A stretch of DNA of 60,774 nt from Alteripontixanthobacter muriae. GTDB lineage: Bacteria > Pseudomonadota > Alphaproteobacteria > Sphingomonadales > Sphingomonadaceae. Where the stretch lies: positions 129,995-190,768 of the forward strand of contig NZ_JAAFZT010000022.1 in the NCBI RefSeq assembly GCF_013336795.1. The letters are read 5' to 3'. A program made the position numbers and the translations under genes. Each line of letters begins with the position of its first letter. Position 1 is the stretch's first letter. The notes beneath the pieces are model-generated. The model had not been told where the DNA came from. It did no database searches and was given only the letters and a program-made list of their open reading frames with translations. Shown here piece by piece: positions 8,298-18,160 of the stretch.

Positions 8298-9614
8298 TCA
8301 GTCACGAGCCGCGATCATGTCGGCAATGTCGACGAATTTCTCCCGAGGGGAGCCGTCGCGTGCGGCGGCTTCCTCCGCCTGTTCAATGCGTTGCCAGTCG
8401 CGGAAAGTGACGATATCCAGACCGGTATCCGCAGCGAAGAGGTCGAAGCCGGGTCGCCCGGGCTTTCCTGCTTTCGGCAACTCGCCTGAACCCAGATCGG
8501 CTGCAATCTTGCCAATGATTGCATAGCCGTCAGGGCGATTCGTCCCGATCGTTCCGGTGGGCCCGCGCCGCGCCCACCCGACGCAGTATAGACCCGGTGA
8601 AATGCGGCCCTCGTCATTGTCGAAGCGGCCCATCCGATCGTCGAAAGGCACACCTTCGATCGGGGCTGTTCGATAACCGATGCAGCTGATTACGAGATCA
8701 GCGGGAATGGAATAGAAATTGCCGGTTCCGACGAGGCGCCCTCCTGCAAAGGCAGTTCGCTCGATCCGGACGCCGGACACTTTTCCGTTTCCGACGATTT
8801 CGGCAGGGCTGGCGAAGAAATCGAAAACGATCTCGATATCCGATTTCTTCCGATCCGCTTCGGCTTCCGCGAATTGGCGGATCAAAGTTACGGACTTTTT
8901 CTGTCCCGGTTCAAGGGCGTCATCGCTACCTTCAGGAGGAAGGTCGGCGGGATCGACCACCGGCCTCGCTCGCTCCAGCTGGCCTAGCTCGCCGAGTTCC
9001 TTCGGTGTCATGGCAATCGCATGAGGGCCGCGCCTGCCAAGGATCGTGATGCGCTCGACACGAGACGCTTTCAGCCTGTCGAGCGCGTGCCCGACTATGT
9101 CGCTGCCGGCGAATTCCGCTTCGCTCTTGGCCAGGATGCGCGCGACATCCAGCGCAACATTACCCATGCCGATGATGACGGCATTTCGCACCGAGAGATC
9201 GGGATCGAGTCCTGCGAATGCCGGGTGGCCATTGTACCAGCCGACGAAAGCCGCGCTTCCGAACACATTGTGGAGTTCTTCGCCCGCTAAGCCAAGTCTC
9301 CGGTCATCAGGCGCTCCGGTGGCGAGTATGACCGCGTCGTAGAGTTCGCGCAGCTTGGAAATATCTATGTCCGTGCCGATCGCGACATTGCCGACAAAGC
9401 GTATGTTTTCCGACAGCGCCGTCTTTTCGTAGCGCCGCGATACACCCTTGATCGACTGATGATCGGGCGCCACTCCGGTGCGGATCAGGCCATAGGGAAC
9501 CGGCATTCTGTCGAAGATGTCGACCTGCACATCATCGCCCCACTGCTTCTGCGCGGCTTCAGCAGTATAGTAGCCTGCCGGGCCGGAGCCGACGATCGCA
9601 ATGGTCACTGGCAT
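8298..9614 (-). CDS. fprA: Ferredoxin--NADP+ reductase, adrenodoxin-reductase (FprA) type
   Basis: Flavoprotein that shuttles electrons between NADP(H) and ferredoxin. The 438-aa product has the FAD loop VGSGPAGYYTAEA (about 7-19), MPVPYGLIRTGVAPDH, the NADP loop IIGMGNVALDVARIL, GRRGPHAIAMTPKEL and the C-terminal WARRGPTGTIGTNR, all typical of this class. MPVTIAIVG at 9614 was chosen because AGGAGACAGGG precedes it; longer readings add a non-native N-terminus. It converges with dnaN. Partners are not adjacent, although a ferredoxin-dependent KorAB lies 29 kb away. The leader carries a terminator-like hairpin (see 9648-9680). Confidence 0.93.
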   Translation of the reverse strand: MPVTIAIVGSGPAGYYTAEAAQKQWGDDVQVDIFDRMPVPYGLIRTGVAPDHQSIKGVSRRYEKTALSENIRFVGNVAIGTDIDISKLRELYDAVILATGAPDDRRLGLAGEELHNVFGSAAFVGWYNGHPAFAGLDPDLSVRNAVIIGMGNVALDVARILAKSEAEFAGSDIVGHALDRLKASRVERITILGRRGPHAIAMTPKELGELGQLERARPVVDPADLPPEGSDDALEPGQKKSVTLIRQFAEAEADRKKSDIEIVFDFFASPAEIVGNGKVSGVRIERTAFAGGRLVGTGNFYSIPADLVISCIGYRTAPIEGVPFDDRMGRFDNDEGRISPGLYCVGWARRGPTGTIGTNRPDGYAIIGKIAADLGSGELPKAGKPGRPGFDLFAADTGLDIVTFRDWQRIEQAEEAAARDGSPREKFVDIADMIAARD

Positions 9615-9647
9615 TCCCTGTCTCCTGATAGGTGCAGGAGAATGGCT

Positions 9648-9680
9648 GTAAAAAAGGTGCATCTCAAGCACCTTCTCGCG
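9648..9680 (-). terminator. Terminator-like hairpin in the fprA leader
   Basis: On the minus strand, AAGGTGC (9674-9668) and GCACCTT (9660-9654) form a perfect 7-bp stem around TTGAGAT, extendable by A-T and G-T pairs, and run straight into TTTTTT. It ends about 35 bases before the fprA ATG. No minus-strand gene ends upstream of it, so it is either an attenuator for fprA or the end of a very short transcript. Confidence 0.5.
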
Positions 9681-9750
9681 CATCGAACAAAGGCAGGAGG
9701 TTGCTGCGAATTTAACCAAATTTCAAAGACAGCGCGCCTAAGGCACCGCG

Positions 9751-12570
9751 ATGGGCGAGGTTCTTCATTCCCGATTCAAGGATAACGGCGATCCTCGCGG
9801 TGTGCAGCCAAAGCCCGCCGAGCCTGTTGTAAATCGAGGGATCGCAGATCCAAGAACCTTCGGCACCGCGAGGCCATCGGCAAAGGCCGGCACGGACCTC
9901 TCGCAAGGCGGTCCCACGGCGGAAGCACCAGCCGCAGTTGAACCCGATGATCGCGAGCATGAACGTCGGTCTGCATCCGCCCTCCGCGGAACGAGTCCAT
10001 TGGGCGACCGCGTCGACGACAGCCGTGTCTATGACGATCCCGAATTGCTCGTCCCGAAAAGATGGACACGTATGGGGCCGATCCTCGCGGCGACCTACGC
10101 GGTTCTCGGCGTGATCAATCTGGACCTGCCGCCGATCAGGGCCATCATCGTCGGACTGCTGTCGATCCTTCTGGCATTTCTCGCGGGCGAATTCCTGAGA
10201 ATGGATCGCGAGCGTCAGTTTTCCAGGTCCAAACGCCTCGTCATGGTGAGCTTCGCCATGGTCGCTCCTGTCTTCGCGAGCGGAGCCTGCATCGCGATGT
10301 GGATGGTGGATGGGGGGCTGCACCCGATCTGGGGCGTGGCGACCTTGCTGTCTTTGACCGGCATTGCGACCTATCTCCTGAACGGGCGCATATTGCTGAT
10401 GTTCGCCGCCAAGGTGGTCTTCTGGCTCCCTTTCGTGCTGCTGCTGCCGTCCTTGACCAGTCTGGGCAGCGCAATCGCCATGATCGCCGTCTTTACCGTG
10501 CTTGCACGTGGCCAGTTCATCCAGGCGCGCGAGCGGGCGATCGTCGAGGAGGCGAAGGAACGGATCAGGAACCGCGCGGACGATATTCTGCGCGACTATG
10601 AGGATATGGGTCACGGCTGGTTCTGGCAAACGGACCGCCGCGGCAATCTGACTTATCTTTCCGCCAAGGCCGCAGCCACGATCGGGAAGAGCCCTGATGA
10701 TGTTCTCGGTCGGCATCTGACGTCCCTGTTCAGTACGGGAGACGACAGCCGCGAGGGTGAGCGCACCGTTTCATTCCATCTATCGGCTCGTTCGCAATTT
10801 CATGAACTGGCGGTTCGTGCCGCAGCCGAGGAAGAGCGCTGGTGGGCGATAAGCGGGCGTCCGGTTTTCGACGATTTTGCCAATTACTGCGGGTTTCGCG
10901 GGTCCGGCAGCGACCTTACGGAAAAGCGTCTCAGCCAGCAGAAAGCGACACGCCTCGCACAATATGATTCGCTGACCGGGCTCGCGAACCGGCTGAACAT
11001 GGCGCAATCGCTGGAGCGCATTCTGGCAGCTCGGCAGGACATGCAGAGGGAATGCGCGGTTTTCCTGCTCGATCTCGACCGTTTCAAGAATGTGAACGAC
11101 ACATTGGGCCATCCCGCGGGGGACGCACTGCTGAAGCAGGTGTCGCAGCGCCTCGAGCGTGCGATCGGGAAGTCGGGGCAAGTCGGACGGCTTGGCGGCG
11201 ACGAGTTCCAGATCATCACACCGGGAAGGCTGTCACGCGAACGCCTCGAGCAGCTTGGTCAGGACATCATCCATTCCCTGTCGCAGCCCTATTCGATCGA
11301 AGGGCAGCGGGTGGTGATTGGCGCTTCGGTCGGCATCGCCATCGCCCCGGAACATGGCACCACGGCTGAAGAACTCATCCGCAATTCGGACCTTGCACTC
11401 TACGCCGCCAAGGATGGCGGGCGCGGGCGCCTGTATTTCTACGCCGACACGCTGCATTCGGCGGTCGAGGAACGCAACCAGATGGAGCAGGATCTGCGCG
11501 ATGCCCTGCAGAACGGCGGGCTGGAGTTGTTCTACCAGCCTGTCGTTCACAGCCAGACGGAGCGCATAGCCGGGTTCGAGGCTCTCCTGCGCTGGAATCA
11601 CCCGGTAAAGGGCTGGCTGTCGCCGGCCAAATTCGTACCGGTCGCAGAGGATAGCGGCCTCATCATCAATATTGGTGAATGGGCATTGCAGACGGCCTGC
11701 CGCGATCTCGGGCAATGGCCGGAAGAGGTGCGCTGCGCCGTCAATGTGTCGGCGCTTCAATTTGCAAATCCTCACCTTCCCTCCGTGGTTGCATCGGCGC
11801 TGGCGGATGCAGGAGTGGACCCATCCCGGCTTGAGCTGGAAATTACCGAAAGCGTCTTCCTTTCGGATGACAGGAATACCGACGTGACCTTCGCAGCGCT
11901 CAAGAAGGTGGGCGTTCGCCTGGCGCTGGACGATTTCGGCACCGGCTACTCCTCGCTCGGATATCTGAAGAAAGCTCCGTTCGACAAGATCAAGATCGAC
12001 CAGAGCTTCGTCCGCGGAGCGACGGAGAAGGGCAGCCGCAATGGCGCGATCATCGCCTCCATCACCAGCCTTGCACAGGCGCTGGGCATGGACACTACCG
12101 CAGAAGGGGTCGAGACGCTGGACGAACTCGACCTGATCCGCCGCTATGGCTGCAGCCACATCCAGGGCTTCATCTTCAACAAGCCCATGCCGGCCAACGA
12201 GGTTTTGGCGAAGTTAGCGGGCGGGCTGAAGGTTGAAGCCTGCGGCCCGCAATCGGCCCGGGTCAAGCGTAACACCATGCTCCGCAAGATCGTGCTGGAA
12301 CATGGCGGGCAATTCTACAACGGCACCATCCGCAACATTTCGGCGACCGGCGCTTTGGTCGAAGGCCTCTGGAACGTACCGGTCGGCACGATTTTTCGCA
12401 TGGCGCTCACTGAGAAGCACGTCGTCACCGCGACCTGCCGCTGGGGAGAGGACAAGAGGATGGGAGTGGAATTCCTCCGTCCTCTGGAGCTTGATCGGTC
12501 TGGCGCAATAATCGCCATGACGACCGATCAGATCGAGGAAACGCGGTCTGTGTTGAGGAAACCGGCATGA
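9751..12570 (+). CDS. Membrane-anchored PAS-GGDEF-EAL-PilZ cyclic-di-GMP protein
   Basis: Multidomain cyclic-di-GMP enzyme of 939 aa. After a charged N-terminus come about five hydrophobic spans (residues 107-255), a PAS domain (275-395), a GGDEF domain with intact GGDEF at 482-486, an EAL domain with EAL at 610-612, ELEITE (695-700) and DDFGTGYSS (727-735), and a C-terminal PilZ-like domain (about 838-920) with NISATG. Both catalytic motifs are intact, so it may be bifunctional. The allosteric RxxD site before GGDEF is missing (KSGQ instead). The PilZ RxxxR motif is imperfect. The downstream gene is a soluble paralog 37 bases away, almost certainly in the same operon. The exact start is uncertain. 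Confidence 0.9.
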   Translation: MGEVLHSRFKDNGDPRGVQPKPAEPVVNRGIADPRTFGTARPSAKAGTDLSQGGPTAEAPAAVEPDDREHERRSASALRGTSPLGDRVDDSRVYDDPELLVPKRWTRMGPILAATYAVLGVINLDLPPIRAIIVGLLSILLAFLAGEFLRMDRERQFSRSKRLVMVSFAMVAPVFASGACIAMWMVDGGLHPIWGVATLLSLTGIATYLLNGRILLMFAAKVVFWLPFVLLLPSLTSLGSAIAMIAVFTVLARGQFIQARERAIVEEAKERIRNRADDILRDYEDMGHGWFWQTDRRGNLTYLSAKAAATIGKSPDDVLGRHLTSLFSTGDDSREGERTVSFHLSARSQFHELAVRAAAEEERWWAISGRPVFDDFANYCGFRGSGSDLTEKRLSQQKATRLAQYDSLTGLANRLNMAQSLERILAARQDMQRECAVFLLDLDRFKNVNDTLGHPAGDALLKQVSQRLERAIGKSGQVGRLGGDEFQIITPGRLSRERLEQLGQDIIHSLSQPYSIEGQRVVIGASVGIAIAPEHGTTAEELIRNSDLALYAAKDGGRGRLYFYADTLHSAVEERNQMEQDLRDALQNGGLELFYQPVVHSQTERIAGFEALLRWNHPVKGWLSPAKFVPVAEDSGLIINIGEWALQTACRDLGQWPEEVRCAVNVSALQFANPHLPSVVASALADAGVDPSRLELEITESVFLSDDRNTDVTFAALKKVGVRLALDDFGTGYSSLGYLKKAPFDKIKIDQSFVRGATEKGSRNGAIIASITSLAQALGMDTTAEGVETLDELDLIRRYGCSHIQGFIFNKPMPANEVLAKLAGGLKVEACGPQSARVKRNTMLRKIVLEHGGQFYNGTIRNISATGALVEGLWNVPVGTIFRMALTEKHVVTATCRWGEDKRMGVEFLRPLELDRSGAIIAMTTDQIEETRSVLRKPA

Positions 12571-12607
12571 ACGGCCTCGGAAGATCGGCTGCAAGGAGGC
12601 TGGAAGC

Positions 12608-14830
12608 ATGACAAAGCACACCCTTTTCTCCAGGTTCAGCCGTTCCGCACCGGAACTGTTCCACAGCGGCGGCGACCAATCTGCCCTACCCGGCGGATCA
12701 GACCTGCGTCGACGGCTCGCCTTGATGGAGGATTTCGAGAATACCGGCCTCGGGTGGTTCTGGGCGACAGACGAACAGGGGCACTTGACCTATCTGTCGC
12801 GCAACGCGGCGGAACAACTGGGCGCTGGCGACGCCGACCTCATGGGGCAGAAGCTGACTTCGCTGTTTACCCTCGATCCCGATGGCGATCTTGACGAGGT
12901 GCAGCGCCCTCTCGCATTCCTGCTAAGCGCCCGCCAGTCCATCGCCAATCTTCCGGTGAGGGTCGCAACCCAGTCGCACGAGGTCTGGTGGCGGGTATCA
13001 GGTAAGCCGGTTCTGAACGCAGCGGGCGTTTTCCAGGGTTATCGGGGCAGCGCGAACGACATCACTGCGCTGCGTAAGACGCAGATCGATGCATCTCGCC
13101 TGGCACAGTATGACGCGCTGACCGGCCTGTCCAACCGACACCGCATGACCAGGCGCCTCACCGCCACGCTGAACGCCTATCGCACGGCGAAGCGAAGCTG
13201 TGCCTTGATGATGCTCGACCTCGACCGTTTCAAGCAGGTCAACGATACCCTTGGCCATCCCGCGGGCGACGAATTGCTGAAGCAGGTCGCCCAGCGGCTC
13301 GAGACCATCATCGGCAACAAGGGCGAGATCGGCCGGCCGGGCGGTGACGAGTTCCAGATCATGCTGCCCGACATCGATGACCGAGGAACCTTGGGCGATC
13401 TCGGCTCGCGCGTGATCCAGATGATTTCGCAGCCTTATTCCATCGACGGTAGCCGGGCCATCATCGGCACATCGGTGGGCATCGCCATCGCACCTTATGA
13501 CGGGCTGGAGACGGAGGAGCTGGTCAGCGCCGCAGACCTTGCGCTGTATGCTGCCAAGGGCGGGGGGCGCGGCCAATTCCGTTTCTATTCCAGTGAATTG
13601 AAGGATGGAGCCAATCTGCGTCGCCAGATCGAGGAAGATTTGCGAGACGCATTGGCGAGCGACACGATCGATTTGCATTACCAGCCGCTGGTGAGGACCG
13701 CCAACCACACAGCCAGCGGGTTCGAAGCGCTCATGCGCTGGAACCATCCCGAACGCGGCTGGATAAGCCCGGCGCAGTTCATCCCTGTCGCCGAAGACAC
13801 CGGCATCATACGCGAGTTGGGCGAATGGGCGCTGATGCGGGGGTGCCGCGATGCCGCCGCATGGCCCGGGGATCTGCGCGTCGCCATTAATGTCTCGGCA
13901 GTGCAATTCGCGGCGGACGATCTGCCCCGCATCGTCGAACGTGCATTGAAGACCAGCGGCCTTGCACCGGATCGTCTGGAACTGGAGATTACCGAGAGCA
14001 TTTTCCTGGGCGATCCCCATGCGACGCGGATCATGTTCCGGGATTTGAAGGCGATCGGCGTGCGTCTGGCCCTGGATGATTTCGGCACCGGCTATTCTTC
14101 GCTCGGCTATTTGAAGAACGCTCCGTTCGACAAGATCAAGATCGACCAGAGCTTCGTTCGCGGCGCAACGGAAGAGGATAACAACAACGCCGCAATTATC
14201 ACCGCGATCGTCAGCCTGGCCGAAGCGCTGGACATGGAAACAGTGGCCGAAGGCGTGGAAGCGCTCGACGAATTGTCATTGGTGACGAATCTCGGCGCCA
14301 GCCACGTCCAGGGATTCGTGTTCGCCAGCGCTTTGTGCCAGGCGGAGGTTCTTTCTCGGCTGGAAGAAGGGCGGCTTACTTACGAACCCCGGGGTCCGGC
14401 CAAACACCGGGCGGACCGGCGAACCCTTTACCGCAAGGTCGGCATCATCCACGAGGATCATCGCTACGAGGGGATGATCCGCAATCTGTCCCGCACGGGC
14501 GCCATGATCGAAGGTATTCTCGACGTCCCCACCGGAACGCAACTGGTCCTCGACATGGGCGAAGGACAATTGGCCGTCAGCACGGTACGCAGGTCAAACG
14601 GTGCCGCGCAGGGGCTGGAATTCGAGACGCCTCTGGTCAATGACGGTGCGGGAGGGCTCTGTACGCGCCATCGCATCTCCCCCTACGCCCTTGCAGCCGC
14701 AGGCATGCCGCTGGCGGCCCTACCGAGTGGGCACTATCCGCTTAATTCTTCAGGCGCTGGCTCGGCGCAGTCGGGACGGCCGAAGTTTTTGCAGATCGAG
14801 CTATCGTCGTTGAGCCATTCGCCCCGCTAG
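12608..14830 (+). CDS. Soluble PAS-GGDEF-EAL-PilZ cyclic-di-GMP protein
   Basis: 740-aa paralog of the preceding gene without the membrane segment. Order: PAS (about 38-155), GGDEF with the motif at 245-249 but Pro in place of Leu just before it (RPGGDEF), EAL with EAL at 373-375 and DDFGTGYSS at 490-498, and PilZ (about 600-680) with a proper RxxxR (RADRR) and NLSRTG. The I-site is absent. Long stretches such as the one around KIKIDQSFVRGATE are identical to the neighbour, so the pair arose by tandem duplication. The last 60 residues are low-complexity. AAGGAGG occurs about 10 bases before the ATG. Confidence 0.9.
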   Translation: MTKHTLFSRFSRSAPELFHSGGDQSALPGGSDLRRRLALMEDFENTGLGWFWATDEQGHLTYLSRNAAEQLGAGDADLMGQKLTSLFTLDPDGDLDEVQRPLAFLLSARQSIANLPVRVATQSHEVWWRVSGKPVLNAAGVFQGYRGSANDITALRKTQIDASRLAQYDALTGLSNRHRMTRRLTATLNAYRTAKRSCALMMLDLDRFKQVNDTLGHPAGDELLKQVAQRLETIIGNKGEIGRPGGDEFQIMLPDIDDRGTLGDLGSRVIQMISQPYSIDGSRAIIGTSVGIAIAPYDGLETEELVSAADLALYAAKGGGRGQFRFYSSELKDGANLRRQIEEDLRDALASDTIDLHYQPLVRTANHTASGFEALMRWNHPERGWISPAQFIPVAEDTGIIRELGEWALMRGCRDAAAWPGDLRVAINVSAVQFAADDLPRIVERALKTSGLAPDRLELEITESIFLGDPHATRIMFRDLKAIGVRLALDDFGTGYSSLGYLKNAPFDKIKIDQSFVRGATEEDNNNAAIITAIVSLAEALDMETVAEGVEALDELSLVTNLGASHVQGFVFASALCQAEVLSRLEEGRLTYEPRGPAKHRADRRTLYRKVGIIHEDHRYEGMIRNLSRTGAMIEGILDVPTGTQLVLDMGEGQLAVSTVRRSNGAAQGLEFETPLVNDGAGGLCTRHRISPYALAAAGMPLAALPSGHYPLNSSGAGSAQSGRPKFLQIELSSLSHSPR

Positions 14831-14953
14831 CGGTTTGCGCTTCCGGACAGATGCGACAGCACTCTAATTGCTGACAGTCGCGACGCTTGCGGCTAAGGGC
14901 GGGGCGACAGCGTTCGCAGCAGCCGTGCGCCCCCCTTTGGCCCTGATCGACCG

Positions 14954-16777
14954 GTGGACATGACCGACCTAAGTTTAATCCGAAATTTCAGCATCATAGC
15001 GCATATCGACCACGGCAAATCCACCTTGGCCGACCGCCTGATCCAGTTCACCGGTGGCCTGACCGACCGGGAGATGAGCGAGCAGGTGCTCGATAACATG
15101 GATATCGAGCGCGAGCGCGGGATCACCATCAAGGCGCAGACCGTCCGCCTGAACTATACGGCCAAGAACGGCGAAACCTATCAGCTCAACCTGATGGACA
15201 CGCCGGGGCACGTCGATTTCGCCTATGAGGTGAGCCGCAGCCTCGCCGCCTGTGAGGGCGCGATCCTGGTGGTGGACGCGGCACAAGGAGTCGAGGCGCA
15301 GACCCTCGCCAATGTCTACCAGTCGATCGAGCATGACCACGAGATCGTGCCGATCATCAACAAGATCGATCTTCCCGCAGCAGAACCGGAGAAGGTAAAG
15401 GCCGAGATCGAGGACATCATCGGCATCGATGCTTCGGAAGCGGTGCTGACCAGCGCGAAATCCGGCATCGGCATCGAGGAAGTGCTCGAAGCCGTCGTCG
15501 CTCGCATTCCGCCGCCGGAAGGCGACCGCTCTGCGCCGCTGAAGGCGATGCTGGTCGACAGCTGGTATGACCCTTATCTGGGTGTAGTGATCCTGGTGCG
15601 GGTCGTAGCGGGCACGTTGACCAAGGGATTGCACGTCAAGTTCATGCAGGGCGGGACCGAACATCTGGTCGACCGCGTCGGCTGCATGAACCCCAAGATC
15701 GAACAATTATCGCAGCTGCAAGCCGGCGAGATCGGGTTCATCACGGCGCAGATCAAGGAAGTCGAACAGGCCCGTGTCGGCGATACGATCACGACGGTGA
15801 AGAACGGCGCGGACAAGGCGCTGCCCGGTTACAAGGAAGTGCAGCCGGTCGTGTTCTGCGGTCTTTTCCCCGTAGATGCGGCGGACTTCGAGAAGCTGCG
15901 CGAGAGCATAGGCAAATTGCGCCTCAACGATGCCAGCTTCAGCTTCGAAATGGAAAGCAGCGCTGCTCTGGGGTTCGGTTTCCGCGCCGGTTTCCTCGGG
16001 CTGCTGCACCTGGAAATCATTCAGGAACGCCTCACCCGCGAGTATGATCTCGACCTCATCACGACCGCGCCTTCCGTGGTCTATCGCATCCAGCTCGGCA
16101 AATCGAAGACGGACGACGCGCGCGAGATCGAACTGCATAATCCTTCCGATTACCCGGATCCGAACCGGATCGAAATGATCGAGGAGCCGTGGATCAAGGC
16201 GACGATCTACACGCCGGACGAGTATCTCGGCGCCATTCTGAAGCTGTGCCAGGACCGCCGCGGCATTCAGATCGATTTGACCTATGTCGGCGGGAGGGCG
16301 CAGGTTACCTATGAATTGCCGCTCAACGAGGTCGTCTTTGACTTTTATGACCGACTGAAGAGCATCAGTCGCGGCTATGCCAGCTTCGATTACGAACAGA
16401 TCGGCCTGCGGGAAGGCGACCTCGTGAAGATGAGCATTCTCGTCAACAACGAACCGGTCGACGCGCTGAGCATGATCGTTCACCGCGATGTCGCCGAGGC
16501 GCGCGGACGGGGAATGTGCGAGCGGCTGAAGGATCTGATCCCGCGTCACCTGTTCAAGATACCGATCCAGGCGGCGATCGGCGGCAAGGTGATTGCGCGC
16601 GAAACCATCAGCGCCATGCGCAAGGACGTGACCGCGAAATGTTATGGCGGCGACATCAGCCGCAAGAAGAAGCTGCTGGAGAAGCAGAAGAAGGGTAAGG
16701 CGAAGATGCGCGAATATGGCAATGTCAGCATCCCGCAGGAAGCTTTTATTGCCGCGTTGCGCATGGGCGAGGAGTAG
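14954..16777 (+). CDS. lepA: Elongation factor 4 (LepA), translational GTPase
   Basis: Ribosome-associated GTPase implicated in back-translocation or initiation quality. The product (607 aa from GTG 14954, or 605 from ATG 14960) has G1 [10 protein letters not shown]2 around [11 protein letters not shown]3 DTPGHVDF and G4 NKIDLP, then the LepA-specific C-terminal part with [18 protein letters not shown] and [13 protein letters not shown]. No strong ribosome site marks either start; the ATG fits the usual MTDLSLIRN start. The 120-base gap before it shows no clear regulatory motif to me. Confidence 0.96.
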   Translation: MDMTDLSLIRNFSIIAHIDHGKSTLADRLIQFTGGLTDREMSEQVLDNMDIERERGITIKAQTVRLNYTAKNGETYQLNLMDTPGHVDFAYEVSRSLAACEGAILVVDAAQGVEAQTLANVYQSIEHDHEIVPIINKIDLPAAEPEKVKAEIEDIIGIDASEAVLTSAKSGIGIEEVLEAVVARIPPPEGDRSAPLKAMLVDSWYDPYLGVVILVRVVAGTLTKGLHVKFMQGGTEHLVDRVGCMNPKIEQLSQLQAGEIGFITAQIKEVEQARVGDTITTVKNGADKALPGYKEVQPVVFCGLFPVDAADFEKLRESIGKLRLNDASFSFEMESSAALGFGFRAGFLGLLHLEIIQERLTREYDLDLITTAPSVVYRIQLGKSKTDDAREIELHNPSDYPDPNRIEMIEEPWIKATIYTPDEYLGAILKLCQDRRGIQIDLTYVGGRAQVTYELPLNEVVFDFYDRLKSISRGYASFDYEQIGLREGDLVKMSILVNNEPVDALSMIVHRDVAEARGRGMCERLKDLIPRHLFKIPIQAAIGGKVIARETISAMRKDVTAKCYGGDISRKKKLLEKQKKGKAKMREYGNVSIPQEAFIAALRMGEE

Positions 16778-16805
16778 AACTCTCGCACCTTGGCTGAACC
16801 ATCCG

Positions 16806-16841
16806 AAAAGGGGCGGCGCCGACACGGCACCGCCCCTTTTT
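16806..16841. terminator. Bidirectional terminator between lepA and proA
   Basis: AAAAGGGGCGGCGCCG and CGGCACCGCCCCTTTTT form a 16-bp stem with one mismatch around a four-base loop. A-runs and T-runs flank it on opposite sides, so it can end transcription from both convergent genes. Confidence 0.85.
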
Positions 16842-16852
16842 CCTGCAACGGA

Positions 16853-18121
16853 TCAGGGCCGCGTCTGACCCTGTCCATGCACAAGATATTTGAAGCTTGT
16901 CAGCTGCTCGAGACCGACCGGCCCGCGAGCATGCATCTTGCCGGTCGCAATGCCGATTTCCGCGCCCATTCCGAATTCTCCGCCATCGGAAAACTGGGTA
17001 GATGCATTGTGCATCACCACGGCGCTGTCGATTGCGGTCAGGAAGCGCCGCGCAGCTTCATTATTCTCGGTCAGGATTGCGTCGGTGTGGCCGGAGGAAT
17101 GATGGTCGACGAAAGCGATACCTTCATCCAGACCGCCGACGATCTTGATAGAAGCGATGGGGTCGAGATATTCGGTGTCCCAATCGGCATCGTCGGCGGG
17201 CTTCAGCCGCGAATCGATGGCCACGGCCTCTGCATCGCCGCGTAGTTCACATTCCGGCATTGCTTCGGCGAGGCGCGGCACGACGTCCTTGGCCACTGCC
17301 CGGTCGATAACGATGCTCTCGGTCGCTCCGCACACGCCTGTTCGGCGCAGTTTTGCGTTACGAATGACGGTGATCGCTTTGTCCAGATCGGCATCTTCAT
17401 GCACATAGCTGTGCACATTGCCGTCGAGGTGGAGCAGCGTCGGCACCTTGGCCTGATCGCGCACGAGTTCCACCAGGCCGCGGCCGCCCCGCGGGATGAC
17501 CAGATCGACATAGTCGACCGCCCGCAGCAATTCGGCCACCGCCTCGCGCGAGGTCGTGCGGATGGTCTGAACAGCATCTTCCGGCAGTCCTGCCGCCTTT
17601 AGTCCGGCTTGCATGCAGGCGACGATCTCTCGCGTGGAATGCCGACTCTCGGAACCGCCCCTCAGGATGATCGCATTGCCGGATTTCAGGCAGAGCGCGC
17701 TGGCGTCGGCGCCGACATTCGGGCGCGATTCATAGATCATGCCGATCACGCCGATGGGGACGGCGACCCGTTCGATGTTCAGCCCGTTCGGCCTGTCGAA
17801 CTCTGCCAGCACCCTGCCGACAGGGTCGGGAAGGTCGGCAATCTGGTCCAGCGCGTCGGCCATGCCGTTCACGCGGGTTTCGTCCAGCTTCAGCCGGTCG
17901 ATATAGCTTTCGGGCTTCTTGCCCGCGACGCCGGCAACATCCTGCGCATTGGCTTCGAGGAGTGCGGGCATCGCCTTGCGCAGCGCGTTGGCGGCTTCGC
18001 GCAAGGCCTTGTTCTTGGCATCGGTCGAGGCTGTCAGCAACTGCTTCGATGCGGCGCGCGCCTTCTGTCCCAACTCGGCAACATGGGCGGCGGGGTCGAT
18101 CTGATCGGTCATGTCGTTCAT
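16853..18121 (-). CDS. proA: Glutamate-5-semialdehyde dehydrogenase (gamma-glutamyl phosphate reductase)
   Basis: Second step of proline synthesis: NADPH reduction of gamma-glutamyl phosphate. The 422-aa product carries [14 protein letters not shown]-like cofactor motif (here [13 protein letters not shown]), [14 protein letters not shown], the catalytic Cys in [14 protein letters not shown], and the C-terminal [17 protein letters not shown], all diagnostic of ProA. It follows proC by 39 bases on the same strand, and proB is divergent, so the whole glutamate-to-proline route is encoded at 16.9-20.4 kb. Confidence 0.96.
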   Translation of the reverse strand: MNDMTDQIDPAAHVAELGQKARAASKQLLTASTDAKNKALREAANALRKAMPALLEANAQDVAGVAGKKPESYIDRLKLDETRVNGMADALDQIADLPDPVGRVLAEFDRPNGLNIERVAVPIGVIGMIYESRPNVGADASALCLKSGNAIILRGGSESRHSTREIVACMQAGLKAAGLPEDAVQTIRTTSREAVAELLRAVDYVDLVIPRGGRGLVELVRDQAKVPTLLHLDGNVHSYVHEDADLDKAITVIRNAKLRRTGVCGATESIVIDRAVAKDVVPRLAEAMPECELRGDAEAVAIDSRLKPADDADWDTEYLDPIASIKIVGGLDEGIAFVDHHSSGHTDAILTENNEAARRFLTAIDSAVVMHNASTQFSDGGEFGMGAEIGIATGKMHARGPVGLEQLTSFKYLVHGQGQTRP

Positions 18122-18160
18122 CGTCTGTCCTTCGTCTTTGTGTTGGCCGGTGCGCAGAGA

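Noticed and set aside
8288-8301. TTCGATAAGCTCAG near the fprA stop, like half of a common sphingomonad intergenic repeat
   Set aside because: Only one short partial copy was noticed in the window, without the second arm, so it cannot be called a repeat.
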